A stretch of DNA of 64,000 nucleotides from Pseudoscleropodium purum (GCA_963969395.1 OZ017795.1:17546001-17610000), one strand, 5' to 3'. Positions 48,559 through 61,951 are shown, counted from the first letter of the stretch. Made by a program: numbers and translations. Notes: generated by a model not told the origin, from the sequence alone.

Positions 48559-49048
48559 CTACTGAAGCACAAATGCACATGCATTCCGTGGATCCATGAG
48601 TTTCCTACCATCGCTTGCTGTGCAGAACAAGAAGAGAAGCCTGCAGTAACGACATGTGCTGGGGTTCTCCGAATTTGGAGCTCTGCAGGTCCGCATTATT
48701 TTAGGGTTTCCGAGGAGAACGAGGGCTTGATCGAGATCCTGATTCTGTTTTCGAAGCTCCCTTGGGTGTTCTTCGGGGACTGGCTGTGAACTGGGAGGGG
48801 AGCGGGGTCTTGATCGACGTCTCGATCGAAGTCCTAGTCGAGGAGCCAGTCCTGTGCACATGGCCCACTTGTACCCGCCATATTGGCCTGAAAGAAGATA
48901 AGCCAAAGACCCAAGAGCATCTTTCCTTCATCTTTGTTGTTCTCTGAGTGCATTTAGTGTGCCGTGCGTGGGTGGGGAGGTGTAAATAATAAGCGGGCAT
49001 CCTGATCTTCCCTTTTCCTGTAGAATCACGCCCACATGATTTACTCAT
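48559..49048 (-). other. Possible 5' region of a minus-strand transcript; Arg/Ser-rich frame
   Basis: Two overlapping 115-codon minus-strand frames: one contains RLGLRSRRRSRPRSPPSS, the other ends SGSRSSPRSPRKP. A TTCTTTCAG|G acceptor-like site lies near 48893, and a telo-box AAACCCTAA occurs on the minus strand near 48705; telo-boxes are common near transcription starts of plant translation-related genes. It may be the promoter or leader of the methyltransferase gene, 1.7 kb downstream, or a remnant of an Arg/Ser-rich gene. Confidence 0.25.
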
Positions 49049-49202
49049 GGAGGCTCCTGTACCATGGATCAGGTTCTGGCTGGAGTCATCCTGACACTAT
49101 CCTTCTGTTCGTACTGTATAAATCTGGGTTCAGCCTGCAGTAGTGACTGTCTTATGCAGGTGCTCTGTGCTTGCACTACCGTACGGAAGAAGGAAAGGGT
49201 GT

Positions 49203-49241
49203 TGTTTTCAACACTATTTTCAACACTATTTTCAACACTAA
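49203..49241 (+). repeat. 12-bp tandem repeat, three units
   Basis: TTTTCAACACTA is repeated three times, with a partial fourth. Confidence 0.95.
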
Positions 49242-51265
49242 ATTGAACAATGAACAAAAAACCATGGCAACCATGTAAATGTACGGTAGTCAAGTGAATA
49301 ATTTTTTGTCGCATGTGATAGTGTACCATCATTTACAAGCCTAATAGTAGAGTAATCAGTGAATAATTTTTGTACAAATGGCATGTAGCCATTGAACAAA
49401 AATCATTTTCAATTTCCTACATTGAAACACTTGATTTCTGAATTTACTTCCTTCCTCCTCAATTGCTTTCTTTGCACACCAAATCTTACATTACATTAAA
49501 AAATTCAATTCCTCATTATTCCATTTCATGTAAAACTTTTACATTCAATCTTAAACCCTAATCCCTTCAACATTTTTTTCTTCAATTTCATGTTTCCTTC
49601 TCTTTCTTTGTCTCTTTCATGTTGCGAAAATTCTTTGAAATGAATTCATTTGAATTCACTCTTTGATATGAATTTATTTGAATTTATTCTTCAAAACTAA
49701 TTATACAAAAATTTAATTAAATCCTTCAATAAACTTAGATTCAATCATTTTTCTACAACCTATTACATCTTTTTAAAGTCAATCATAATGTGTAATTCAT
49801 AAATCAATGAAATTAATGTAAACATTTTATTTACAAATTACATGTTTATACGAAGAAGCGTAAATGAAGTTCTATTGTCACTATCACTCATACATATGTT
49901 ACACAACCAAATCACATTGATACTAATTTTTCAGAAAGAATTATTGTTTTTGTTTTGAATCACATGGCTAGTGCAACTTCAACAAAAAAAATTTCCTTTA
50001 CTCACATCGCATGGCAATAGAAGGTGGTCTCAGATTTTTTTAATCTCATGTGATGGTTGTTGTTTTTTCATTGGCAAGGGGGAATAGGTTGCTTGGTTAT
50101 TCTCAAGAAATAAGAGATAGTGGAGAAATGAGATGTAAAATTCAAAATATTTCAATATTTTTTTTGACACTACAATGAGTGAGTCAAAAACAATGTTGAA
50201 ATGTTTTCTAGTACCAAAGTGTTGGTTATAGTGTAGGAAATTTCTATTGTTGCAAAGAATGTTGATAAAAATGTAAAAGAGTTTTTGGTTTGGTCATGTT
50301 GGATAGTAGAAGATTGTATGGCCAATCTAGTGTTTCCTTAATCCATTTTTTAAACTTCTAAATGTCTTAACCTTTTTAGGGAAAGGAATCTAAACAATCT
50401 CCAAACAAGAAGTTAGATTTAAAGCAATTAAACCAAAAAATATCCCCTCATGAAGTAGCTATTTCTCCCAAATATACATATCTTTCCAAATGTACATATT
50501 AACATCCATTAGGAAATTTTCATTAGATGTGCCTAATGTATTCAACTCAAGGTATCTTTAATCCTTAAGCACTCAATCATCCTTGGAGGAATCATGAATG
50601 TTTGGAAAAAAGCACTTCATCCAATTAATATTCATTGAGGAAGCTTTAGAAAAATTCATGTAAAATATTGGTTTCTTAAAAACCTTCTTCAATTATTTCT
50701 TCTATTTAAAAAATATAAGCAAATTGATTTTTCTTGATTTTTTTCTTTTACTTCAAAATTAAACCAAAGTTTGATCAAAATTTATTTTTATTTTCACCAA
50801 TTCACTAATTATTAGGTACTTTTTCCAATCATTGAATACATAAAATCATCTACAAAGGGTGAGAACAAGAGTTCTATTATTAACACTGTGATTTTTTTTC
50901 CATAAGGTCTTCTTAATAATCAGAAGGGGATTCTAGATTCTATAGAATGTATTTGTTGGACACTCTAAGGATAAAGTAGAACTGTCTAATACCACCATTT
51001 ATCCAATTCCGCCACCTATAAGTTCCTCCCATTTCCATTATTAGCCCCATCTATTACCTCAATCTTACTAATCCATTATCATGATGGCAATGCACTAGAG
51101 AACAAACACATTAGCCCACACTTCAACAATGGTGTGATCATGCTTCAACAAGGGTCTACTCACAGTTTTACATTTCAACTTTGAAAAATCACAAAAAATT
51201 AAATTCTTGTCTAAATGTCTTCATTCTTTTTGCAATTGACTTCTCTCAAACAATTCAATCTCTGG

Positions 51266-51457
51266 AAAATATGAGAGTTCATAAATAGCTTCTCCAAAGT
51301 ACCTAGATTGCATATCTGTATGGTAATGGGTAGTTCTACCTTAGTACAAGATTTTATCAATCTTAGGAAAATATAAGAGCTCATAAATAGCTTCTCCAAA
51401 GTACCTAGATTGCAAATCTGTATGGTAATGGGTAGTTCTACCTTAGTACAAGATTTT
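51266..51457. repeat. Tandem duplication, period 102 bp, two units
   Basis: Units start at 51266 and 51368. They share TAGCTTCTCCAAAGTACCTA, GATTGCA, and ATGGTAATGGGTAGTTCTAC with only a few differences, so the duplication is recent. It lies about 250 bp past the stop codon of the aminopeptidase gene. Confidence 0.88.
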
Positions 51458-51702
51458 ACACTTTTTTTTTTTCCAAAAATCATGGTAATTTGAAATCATC
51501 ACCAATAAATCTGAAATGACTTGTAGAAGACATGCGATTTCAACTCTGAAAAACAAAATAAAATAATTCTCACTCAAACTTACTTGCCCAAAATAGGAGA
51601 AACAAAGAGAAGAAAATTGCAAGTATCAGAAGTCCAATTCCTGGATAAGAGTAGAAAGCTGAAGGGAGGAGAGCCTCAATAGTTCAACTCCACTGAAAGA
51701 CA

Positions 51703-54700
51703 TCATTTCTGCGCACCCAGCTGCTTGATCTTTTCGACAATACCCTTCTCAGTCTGGACATGCTTAACCCACTCACTGGTGATGCGTATACGCTCTACAC
51801 TCTGGCCCACAGTTCTATCAATGCCTGGAGCCGAGTTGGCGTCGAAAAATTCCTTTATCTCGTCAGCTTTTTCGTCACTCGAGAACTGCAATGCAAAACA
51901 CAATATCTTAAGTTAGTCATTATCATCAAGATCATTTGGACTTGAACTAGTCTGCAAGGAAAAAGGACATTTGATAGAAAAAAACATTCATTAAGCCTCC
52001 AGGTTAGCACATGCTCAAGAATCATGGAGAGGAGAGAAATAACTCCGACTTTTCCTGATGCCGGCGTAACTTAAGAGCCTGTTTATTTTGGATCCCACGA
52101 TTATTCTCAAGGAAATGATTAAGTGACGCCAAAACTACATTCCTCTGCTAAGAGGGAGACTCTATACATGTTGTAGTTATTATGGACTAGATGAGCTGAT
52201 GGTCGTACCTGAGAAACAATGCTGCTGATGAAGCGCGTAATCAGGACACTCTCCCCGAACCGGTTCCAGATTGTTTCCCAGTTTTTCTGCAGAAAATATT
52301 ATCATATCACAGGCCAGTAAACTATTAGTAAAAATTTGTAACTCCAGCATCACCTAAAGAGCTGCAATCTACAATAGAAACCATAGATGCCCACCGTATG
52401 CACTGAAGACTTAAAATGAAGAAAGCCCTTCAATTTCAGATGTCATTAGTCAGAGTGTGGAGGAGCTCTCATGCAGCACTTGTGGCAAAGCAAACTAAGA
52501 AAGACGCATGCTTAGTCGAGATCAAACCCAAGCTCTTTAAGCGCGAGTAAATATCACGACGATGAAGAAAAGAGACCACACCCTTGCCTGATAAAAAAAA
52601 AATGGGAGGAAGTCACTGCCTACCTTCAGCCACAACCAAGCTGCATCTCGGCCTTCCCCACTAATCCCTGCCAAGACCCAAATAGCATCCTGGTTTCGGA
52701 CCTGCAACACCATGTCCCCTTCGGTTGTCAAGAAAGTAGCCTTCAGAGGAAGTAAACCCACTGTAATTCTATTGTATTGGCAATCGTGACTTCTCAATGA
52801 ACCGGGTAAAGTTAAGGAAGAAATACGAACCTCAGGCGACAACAAGAAGTCAAGCGCTTCGCTAACAACAGCAGGATCCGAAGATGCTCCAATAGTACCT
52901 ACACAAAGACGTGAAGACGTTTTAAATTAGTTGACCCCATGAGCATTGAATAAAGGACAGTATGTAATCAATGTGAATATTACTCTAAGAAACATCAAGC
53001 TGTACACCCAAAGCGGAAACGAAAACTTCTGTGAAGTGCAAGCAAGTAGACTCTTCCCAGAGCACATGGTTGACATAAAGAGGAGCGAAAAAAAATTCTT
53101 ACTGAGAACTCGCGTACGCTCTTGACTGACATCGGTCTCCCGATAAACCGTGAGTAATGATTCATAACCCGCTTTGTCAGTGGTTGTCACACTCTGCATG
53201 ACAGCCTTATATGCTACCTGCACCAGTCCAATTTCAGAGTTGAAATGTAGGGTAACAGTGGAATTTCCATGACGAGCACTTCCCCAAATCATATTGCATA
53301 ATAGCAGAAACAAGTAAAAATAAAATAAGATTTTGATTCTTAACAGTGAAATCGGATAAAAGCAGTGACACCAGATATTAGAAATTTGACCACGTACTAA
53401 ACAGACGAAATAAAGTTTCTCTGCACCAGTATCAAGGTCGGCACGTCATTAGTTGGACATTGAAAATCTTAAATAATTGTATATAATCATACCACCAGTC
53501 AAACAGGGCATTTGATGAGTGTATTACCTTCCTCGTATCAGCAGGTAAGAGGGGAGTGTCGCGGTCCGCTAGAAAGGCCTCAAACCGCCGCTTTGCCTCG
53601 TTCACTGTTTCCTCATGACCGAAAGACACGAGGGCTGACAACAATTCACCTCGTAGCATGCTATCCAGATGACCCTCATCAGTGCTAACTTCCCATCCCA
53701 GTCTCCTGCAAAAGATGGGCAGCACACCAACATTAAGTCACTGCAGATTATTTTCAATTACTAAAATATACCCATAACATGCTACTCAGCTACCATCCAA
53801 CATATTCCTCAGTTAATAAAGTCTACTGTGAATCATATTCCAACTTCATGATAGATACTTACTGCGCAGAAGGCAGGAGAAGGTTGGATACGAAGTGCTT
53901 CAAGTCCTTGACAGCTGCTGGTATCGCATCACCGATCACTTTCAAGATTCTATACGAAACCTGCATTGCATATTGATATCCCGATTAGTTTCGCTTTATA
54001 AGCAAAGTTGTAAATATCCTGATACTCGCATAATTAAAATGATAAAATATAGCATCATTCATGATTCACACAAGAAAACTACTAGCACCACCAATTCCTA
54101 GAAAGAAGCAAATCCCCACTTACGTCAGTCAAACACATCAGAACGGTATAGTCAATCTCTGAACGAAAGACTTCCATGAGAGAAAGCAAGACACTGAGAG
54201 GCTGTTTCCGAGCAATGCACAGTGCGTATGTGTCATCCAGCACTCCTGCAAAAAATTTACGGTACTATTAGCACATTGAAATGATCATAAAATAAGCCTA
54301 ATACTCAACTATATAGCAGGAAGGTGTAAATGCTGCCAAGGCCTTTTCAAGAATACACAACGAACGCCTGCATTCTAATTCTAAAGTTGCACCTAAAGTT
54401 TACCACATGAACCCGAATGTATGTCAGATTAAGATTATTCTGAAATAATATTCATTCACTGTCTAATTGAAGCTGCCTAATGGGACACGCTTGATGATAT
54501 ATGAGTCAAGAAAAGGGTTCGCATATGAGTGTAAAGAACAGTCTCAGAGATTGATAATTTGCAAACAAGAGCGTGTTAATAGACAAAATGCGCCGAAAGA
54601 ATTAACATACCAAAACGATCAGTAGCCTCCAAGGACCCAGCAGAAATTGCAGAACGGAGGCGTGAAGCCAGTTCCTCGTCATATTTGACACGATAAAACC

Positions 54701-57700
54701 CAGTCTGACCCACATTCAGTTTGAACCAGTCCTTGGACACATCCAGAAATTCTGAAGACGAGTTCTTCTCCAGAGTTTTATCACCATTTTCTTCTGCGTT
54801 CGAGACCAATGGCTCCTCGGCAGTTTTATCTTCAGAGACTTTACGGAGGGACAAAACACTGGCCTTATGTCTCACAAGCTCACTCATTCTAATCTTATAC
54901 GAACCCACGCAGTAAGTAAGCGGTAACACCCATTCTCCATCACCCTCCTCTCCACTGGAAAGATACTGGCTCTGAAATCACAGAATCCCAAAGCTGTCTG
55001 TCAGTGTACCGTACGAACCTTCTACTGGACGGCACACTTATTAAAACCAACCAGTGTGAGACAAAGACAGGTGAATGGTATGTTGAACGCCACAAAAGAA
55101 TCTCCCAGGTTGGAAAGAGATATAAATGACTGTATTATCAAAAGTTACCTGTTCAACAATCAATGCCTCACTTTTAAGTTGGACATGCACAACAGGGTAT
55201 CCTTGTTGCTTAGTCCAAGAGTCCATCAACTCCTTCACAGGCTCGCCAGACACCTCTGAAAGCACACTCCACAAGTCCTCCGTCTTGGCGTTTTTGTACT
55301 CATAGCGCTTGATGTAGGAAACCAATCCACTCTGTCGTGCAAAAAAAGAGCTCAAATCTACATTCACTGGCATGCAGAAAATCTCAATCCAAAATTGGAA
55401 TAACAACAACACAATCCATACAGAACACACCTGAAAGTTATCCGCGCCCAGATATGTCTGTAGCATGCGGATGATAGCCGCCCCTTTCTTGTAGCTAATT
55501 GCATCAAAGATTTCATCAATTTCCCGAACATGCCCCACTTCCACCTGAACGCACGAGTTGGATCTCAGTGACGTGATGTGTAAATTGAAAACTGATTTGA
55601 TGAATTAGTTAAAAACAATTGCCCCAATAGAGCATGTGTCTAAGAACAAACTCTTCAAGGCATGACATCCACACAACTCCACAAATCAGTCTGAAATGTA
55701 AATTTGATTGTCAGAAGCTATGCTCTACTGCCCGTTACATCTGTAACTAGAAACGTCTATTCTGGCATGACAGCTTACCGGTTCACAGTCCAAGGTCTTA
55801 ACTTGCAAAAGACCCGCTGCACCTTAATAATACACGTGGAAGCAACAAGCAAAACGAAACTGGGATACAGCAAGACAAAGTTAAAATAACATGCTTACCT
55901 CTATAGGATGAGACCCCACTAATCCATCCAACCGAAAGGCCTCTGTAGTCTGTTCCACAAACTGTGTCCAGATCTTCCATTCGGGGAAAAGGTGATCGAT
56001 AGCCAAGTAGCTCACCTGATGGTTACAAGATAAATTAGTATAAAATAAGTATTTACAAGACTTGAGGAGAATTTTACAAGATAAGAATAGAACCTAAGAA
56101 GAAAAGAGAATATATACACAAGCAACGTCAGACCAAAAAAGCTGATGCAACGTTTAGTTTTAAGAGAGATCCTGAGAGACTGCCTTACCCAGGTCGCAAA
56201 ACCTTCATTGAGCCAAAGATGAGTCCACCACTCCATGGTGACAAGATTTCCGAACCACTGATGAGCCAACTCATGGGCCACAACCACTGCAACCTGATTT
56301 CAAATCACAGCCCAAAACAATCTTAATTTCAAAACACAGGTAGATATACACAATAGGACTTTAAATTATAACATTTACCCAACATGAGCACCCTGGTATT
56401 AATGTCAACTCCATTATTGCACGCACCTGAGATGTGACCTAGAGTAAATACTACAAATACACTTTGGAATGAAACTATCACAAAGATTATTATAGTTCGT
56501 ACCCTTTGCTTGTTAACAGCTGCTGAAACCTTTTCGTCAAACAGGAGGGCAGCTTCTCGATAAGTAACCAATCCATAGTTTTCCATCGCTCCAGCAGCGA
56601 AGTCCGGGATGGCGACCATGTCCAATTTTGGAAGAGGGTATTCCGTTCCGAAGTAACTGATGCACAATAGATACAGTAAGTTCCACAACTTCAAAGGCAG
56701 TTTATTCACATCTTAGGATTGCCCTGGTCGCACCACGGAATAGAAGTGTCAAAACAGACTAACCCAAGGCTCATAAAAAATTATCAACGTCAGTCGAAGC
56801 ATGACAGCATATCATTCCTAGTCACTAAAATAGCCGGTAGAGGATCTCAATACGAAATCAGAGAAAAAAACACTTTAAAATCAACAGGTTTCCCTACAAC
56901 AAGACCAATAGCGCTCAAAGCAAGCAGTGCCTCGCGATGGAGGACAGTCATCCATGTACGTAATTATGCCAACGACAACGGTTGCAAAGCTACTTACTCG
57001 GCATAAAAGGGAAGGGTACGAAGAGCAACATCCAAGGCAAACTTTCCCTGATATGTTTTTCCAACCTCTGTATATACCCGGACGCTCCGACCTGGTAGAC
57101 ATATCACCTCAGAAAAACTCAAAAAGGTTGAACTAGATGTCTGATGACCCATTGATTAAAAAATTAGAATGCAAACTTCAAATTGTCAATCGCAAAATCG
57201 TAATACACTCTCACCATCTTTCGTGTGCCCCTCAATGTATTCAAGCTCTCCTACAACAATTGCCACTAAATAGGTTGACATGCGTGGAGACTCCTCAAAT
57301 ATAACGGTTTTCATCTTTGATGACGATTGATGAGTTTCCTCTGCGATTGGCATGTTAGATAACGCAACCCTATCGGAGGGCACATGCAGTGTCATCTTGA
57401 AGGTGGCCTGCATTCATATACAGAAAGAATTAGTTGGTTCTCTTCATTGGAAATAGCATATGTGAGCACAATAAATTAAAAGAACAATCAACACACTACG
57501 CCAGCGTTAAGGGAAAAGTAGGTAGCATAACCTTAAAGGAGGGTTCATCCCAACAGGGGAAGCATCGCCTAGCATCAGCAGGCTCAAATTGCGTCACCGC
57601 CATGTTCCTAGTCTCACCATTGACCTTGTAAGAGCTGCAAATGACAAAGAAAAGGACAAATAAAGTCCACAAATTTAGTAGTGCTTAAAATCTGCTAATG

Positions 57701-58546
57701 AACACTCCACAACAATCCATGATGCCCAAGCGGTGCAATAGTAAAATAGAAGGCAGAGAATAAAGATTAGAAGATACATCAAGCTTCTGACAATCGGCAG
57801 ACAAGGGCACATGTCCTAAGAAGCAAGCAAATAAAAATTAAATCTCTGGACCAGAAGCAGAACAGCACCTTCGATAGAAACCCCGCATCTGATCATTTAG
57901 AGTGCCTACGAACTCCACACGCAGAACAGCCTCACCCAGTGGGAGAACATCGTCAAAAGACAAAACTAGAATTTCATCTTCCGCCTGCAGATCCACAGCT
58001 TTCGGCCACAACATCTGATTTTAACAGAGCACCAAACAGAGCACCAAACAGAGCACCATCGTGCTACTAATATCAGAAAATCGCTACTCTGGCGGATTTC
58101 AACGATAAGGGAAAACGATAGATTTACAGTCAAGCACCATTGCGCAAAAATACTACCGCAAGAGAAACATAACCTGGCAAAAAATGCTTCATGGCCAACA
58201 GAATACTCCGCTGTGCAATTCGCACTTCACTTACCTGGCGAGAAGTTTTAGGACGCAACCACACCGTCTTATCAGTAATGGTCAGGTCGGCTGCGTTGAG
58301 AACAATGTGTTTCGTCTCTTCCACAATGTTAACAGTCACAGTCATTTTCCCATCGAATTTGCACGTATCCAACTTGGGTGTCAATTCCAGGTCATAACGG
58401 CTGGGTGCCACGGAGGTCGGGAGCCGAATTTTCCCTTGAAAAGCATTTGATAACTTCTTAACCTTGGACTTCTTACGTAGTTGAGAAGCGAGCACATATG
58501 AAGTGGCCAGGGCAATGGCGGCCGCAGCTGCCACTCTTGTGGCCAT
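51703..58546 (-). CDS. APM1: M1-family zinc aminopeptidase (APM1 / puromycin-sensitive type), 19 exons
   Basis: Exons in transcript order: 58546-58235, 58014-57869, 57634-57532, 57407-57215, 57091-56998, 56656-56503, 56293-56189, 56015-55899, 55544-55431, 55331-55149, 54971-54611, 54245-54124, 53960-53863, 53705-53528, 53217-53103, 52898-52831, 52701-52624, 52286-52209, 51885-51703. They sum to 2802 nt (933 aa plus stop); every intron is GT-AG and all phases agree. Key residues: substrate-anchoring GAMEN 305-309; zinc site HELAH 341-345 with Glu364 in NEGFA; transition-state Tyr426 in ISYKKG. The protein removes N-terminal residues from peptides; plant APM1 acts in membrane traffic, auxin-transport protein turnover and cell-cycle control (known of the family). 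The C-terminal ERAP1-like helical domain follows. Plant relatives are about 880 residues. The excess here is an N-terminal alanine-rich hydrophobic stretch (residues 5-22) followed by a KR-rich patch, and a polar acidic insert near 541-585. The catalytic core shows no damage. Confidence 0.95.
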
Positions 58547-59747
58547 GTTGCTTCAAACAAAGACCGTCCGAGAGTTACCGCGGCTCGACGAACAAACTAG
58601 CACTAGTAAATAGTAACCACAGTTGAAGCAAACCCAGGATCAAGACATTAACAGCGTGCATGAGGCATGTGCAATCCCATCCACGTATCCTCTGCAGTAG
58701 AAAGTATTGAGCACAAACCAAGTCAGCATCAAGAAATCAACACTTGATGACCACAGGACAACAACTCCTGAAAAGACTCAAGGAAATCCTATGATAGATC
58801 CATCCCACCGAGTGGCACAAGCGATATTTGCAAACAAAGCGAATTAACACTCTCACTAACACACTCATAACACCAAAATAGTAATGGCCCCCAAGTAAGC
58901 TCATTCTTTAAAACCTTCACTTCACAGACCGGTCACAATAATCCGAGACCATTACAGGTTGACACAATAAAAAAACAGATTTTCTATATGAAACGAAAGC
59001 CAACACGTTTTGCAAGTATTTTTCATTGCGAAAATGTAAAATTTAACCTAATCAATGCTCCTAAACCTACATGTACTCCTTAAAATCGACGTTGGGAGCT
59101 ACAGTAGCACACTAACATGGGCCGCTTCCAATCAGACACTACAAATCCGCAATTCAGCACTGCTTCCTCGTGCACCACGTCCCTGCTGGGCCCACTCTTT
59201 CGACAGACAAGGATTTAGATGTCTGGAGAAACGTATCACAACTTCGAAGGTGAATAAGCTTAGGGACACCCAAAAGTGCCTGCGGACCCAAAGAGTCACA
59301 TAAACAGAAATTCAACTGATGCACACCCCTCACTCAATATGTTCATATTGTCGAAGAAGCAGTTTAAGAACATCTACCGACAAACCAATAAAACGTTAAC
59401 GATTCATAACCATTGCATACGATATTCAAGCAACGCATTCGGTATCCAGATAACGCATTCTTCCAGAGTTGGAGTCCTCTTTCGTTCGTCAACAAGAACA
59501 TCAATAGTAATTTGTCGAGTCTAATACTATTAGGATCTATGCTCAGTTAGAAAAAGTTCGACTTTGGTGTCCCTAACCGTTCCAAATGCTGCTCAAATCA
59601 ACTTCACTTTATCCTAGTCCTCGATTAAAAAGCACATACTTTCATAGCTCGAAAACTTCACGCCTTGCATTTTAATGCGTCCAATTTGACTTACAACCCA
59701 CATTCCTCTTCACGAATCGATCCAATCAACCCTAAACCTCCCACCAG
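58547..59747. other. Upstream region of the aminopeptidase gene
   Basis: Expected to hold its promoter and leader; no TATA box or element can be named with confidence. A plus-strand frame of 82 codons at 59055-59303 is taken as chance. Confidence 0.45.
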
Positions 59748-60231
59748 ATGAAAAGTTCTCCAATGACACAGCAAGAAGCTCCCGTCCTCCGCATACCTCA
59801 AATCCAAGACGTCGATGGCACTCTTTTCGCTCTCAGAAGCTCCAACCTCCAATCGCACGATCAATTGAAGAATCCCGACGACGTCCGAGAAATTAGGTCA
59901 AACCAGCAAGCAGCACGGATTGAATACCATAAAAAAAAGTGCAAAACCTCGCAAACGAATCGGAAAAATTGCCAGAACTTCCCGTGAACGCTTGATTGCG
60001 AAAGGGCATGACCAGGTGAAGCTGAAGGTTGACAAAACCCTGACGGGAGCTGCTGCTATGCGATACGCAAACGCTCTCCGCCAGGGAAAAGCGACTTCGG
60101 TAGTGAGAAAGAACCCCTCGATCACAACTCACGAAGTCACGAGGAGGAGAATCCACGGTGGTGGGCTTCTACCGCGGGACCCATTCCCGTTAGTGTTCTG
60201 CAAGAGTTGCTATATTACTGACATGCTCTGA
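59748..60231 (+). pseudogene. Two overlapping open frames joined across an A8 run; possible frameshifted gene or first exon
   Basis: An ATG frame runs from 59748 to 59987; a second frame (59920-60231) opens where the first crosses the A8 tract near 59931-59938. The first part is acidic and mixed (…QIQDVDGTLFALRSSN…), the second basic (KPRKRIGKIARTSRER…). A one-base change in the A-run would join them into about 160 residues. It is divergent to the aminopeptidase gene, 1.2 kb away. Against coding: the DNA around 59595-59905 aligns with non-coding DNA at 47563-47860, where the ATG is not conserved. No domain recognised. Confidence 0.2.
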
Positions 60232-60324
60232 GGGATCTCACTAAATTCCATCCGGATCAGGCTCTGTTCTGCCCCCTAAACTGCCCCCTAAAGGTAGTCT
60301 TCTCCTAAAGCGACCATTCAAGAG

Positions 60325-60575
60325 CTGATTGCCTCTTCGGGGAAGCTAAACTGCTCTGCAACAATTTTCAGTAAATTTTTGTAGAAAGAAAAATGGAATC
60401 GGCATCTAACCCAAGTTATTTCATATTTTTTGGATCATTGTGGAATTAGTTATGAAATTTTTGAGGTTGAAACACAATTGTCACTAGAAGCGATCACCTC
60501 CTCAAATGTACATTGTTGGTACATTGAAGAAAGCAAAATGTACCTTTGTGTCATGATTGCTTGTAGAACGTGGGT
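60325..60575 (+). repeat. Dispersed AT-rich repeat R2, copy 4
   Basis: Contains 'ggaatcggcatctaacccaa', 'tgtggaattagttatg', 'ttttgaggttgaa', 'cacctcctcaaatgtacatt' and 'attgaagaaagcaaaatgta', shared with the copies at 26925 and, inverted, 34425. Confidence 0.7.
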
Positions 60576-61951
60576 ACTTTCACAGTGGACTATTGGAATG
60601 GATTGAATGGAATAGGATAAACTAGCCCATGACAAGTAGAATGATTGGCTTGCATTGTTGATATTTTTGAAAAAATCTAAATTTTTTTCCATATAAAGAA
60701 AAATGTGAGAAATGGAGAAATTCTTTTTGGACAAAGTATGAATTTTTTAAGAATATTTGAAGTGTACTATCCAATTGGTCCAAAAGAGTCTTTAAATTAC
60801 CCCCAAACCATCCAAAAGTGTTCCCGTAGTAGTCATCTCACCATCTAAAGCAATCACAATATTTTTGAATATGGATACAATATTTTTAAACATGGCTATA
60901 ACATGAAGGAATGTAAAAGTTACTTCTTGTAATGAATTTATATTAAAAGGTAGAAGTTTGTACTATAGTGACTAATAGTTCTTTTACCATCATCCAAGGT
61001 ATTAATTATGGCCATTAATTTAACTTAATGAGCTCAAATTTCAAATTCTTGCCATGGCTTGATGTAAGATTGTAATGGGTCATTTCCTAATTGTAAGATT
61101 ATATATTGGGTGGTTTGATGGTCATAGGTTGGTTTACCTTGACGTTCTCAATTACCTAGAATTTGGTGAATTTTTGCCAAAATCTTACTTTCTTTGGGAG
61201 GTGGCTATCAATAATCCTAGAGCAGTTCTAAGATAATTTGCAAAAATGCTATACCTTTATATAAAGGAAGCTATTTCTACAACAAGAAATTGCTTTGGTA
61301 AAAATAGGTAGATAAGTTTGGAAAAAAATGTGGATTTTGAAAAAAAAATTGAGCAATGTATAAGTTGCAACCTTCTAGAAAATTAAAGAGATTAGTCATG
61401 TCTAGTTTTTTCTTTTGGAATTGTTGGAATTGCTAAGTGATACATAAAAATGTCCAAAAGATTGGCAATTTCTTTTCCAAGTATTATAAGGAAGTGTTTT
61501 TTTTGTAATCATGTATAGTGGACAATTCTTTCTGGTATTTTGTTAAATGATATGTTTTTCACGACAATAGATGTTACTAACAAGGAAATTGAATCCTATT
61601 TGTTATATGCAAGATTGCCCAATTGTAGTATTAGTATTGTACACAACAACACAAACAAGCTACATTAGTAGTGAAGATTAGAAACTTAGAATACAATCAC
61701 TTAGGCAAGTTGCAGAAGGCAATGTAGTCAGTGATGTCGATTGCAAATTCCACTTTGTAGCAGATGCCTAAGCTCCACATTGTAGCATTGTTCAGTAGGT
61801 AGCATGATCCCATCTAGGTCTAAGTTTGAAGTCAAGGTAAGCTTGAGCACCAAAGCTTACTCAACTTCATGAAAACTAAAGAAAGAAACTTGAATGATGA
61901 GGATATTGATGAAAAGGATGCTTACCAACTACTTCTAATTTACACATCCTT
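60576..61951. other. AT-rich intergenic DNA
   Basis: No gene. 61160-61230 resembles 11028-11100 (part of a repeat also linked to R2). Confidence 0.45.

Larger units (their letters stand above)
46953..51702. other. Region between the two genes
   Basis: Includes a 224-codon plus-strand frame (47096-47770) divergent to the methyltransferase; it is poor in acidic residues and not recognised. About 47563-47860 aligns in patches with 59595-59905. From 49250 to 51265 the DNA is AT-rich without features. The aminopeptidase 3' untranslated region should lie just below 51703. Confidence 0.45.
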
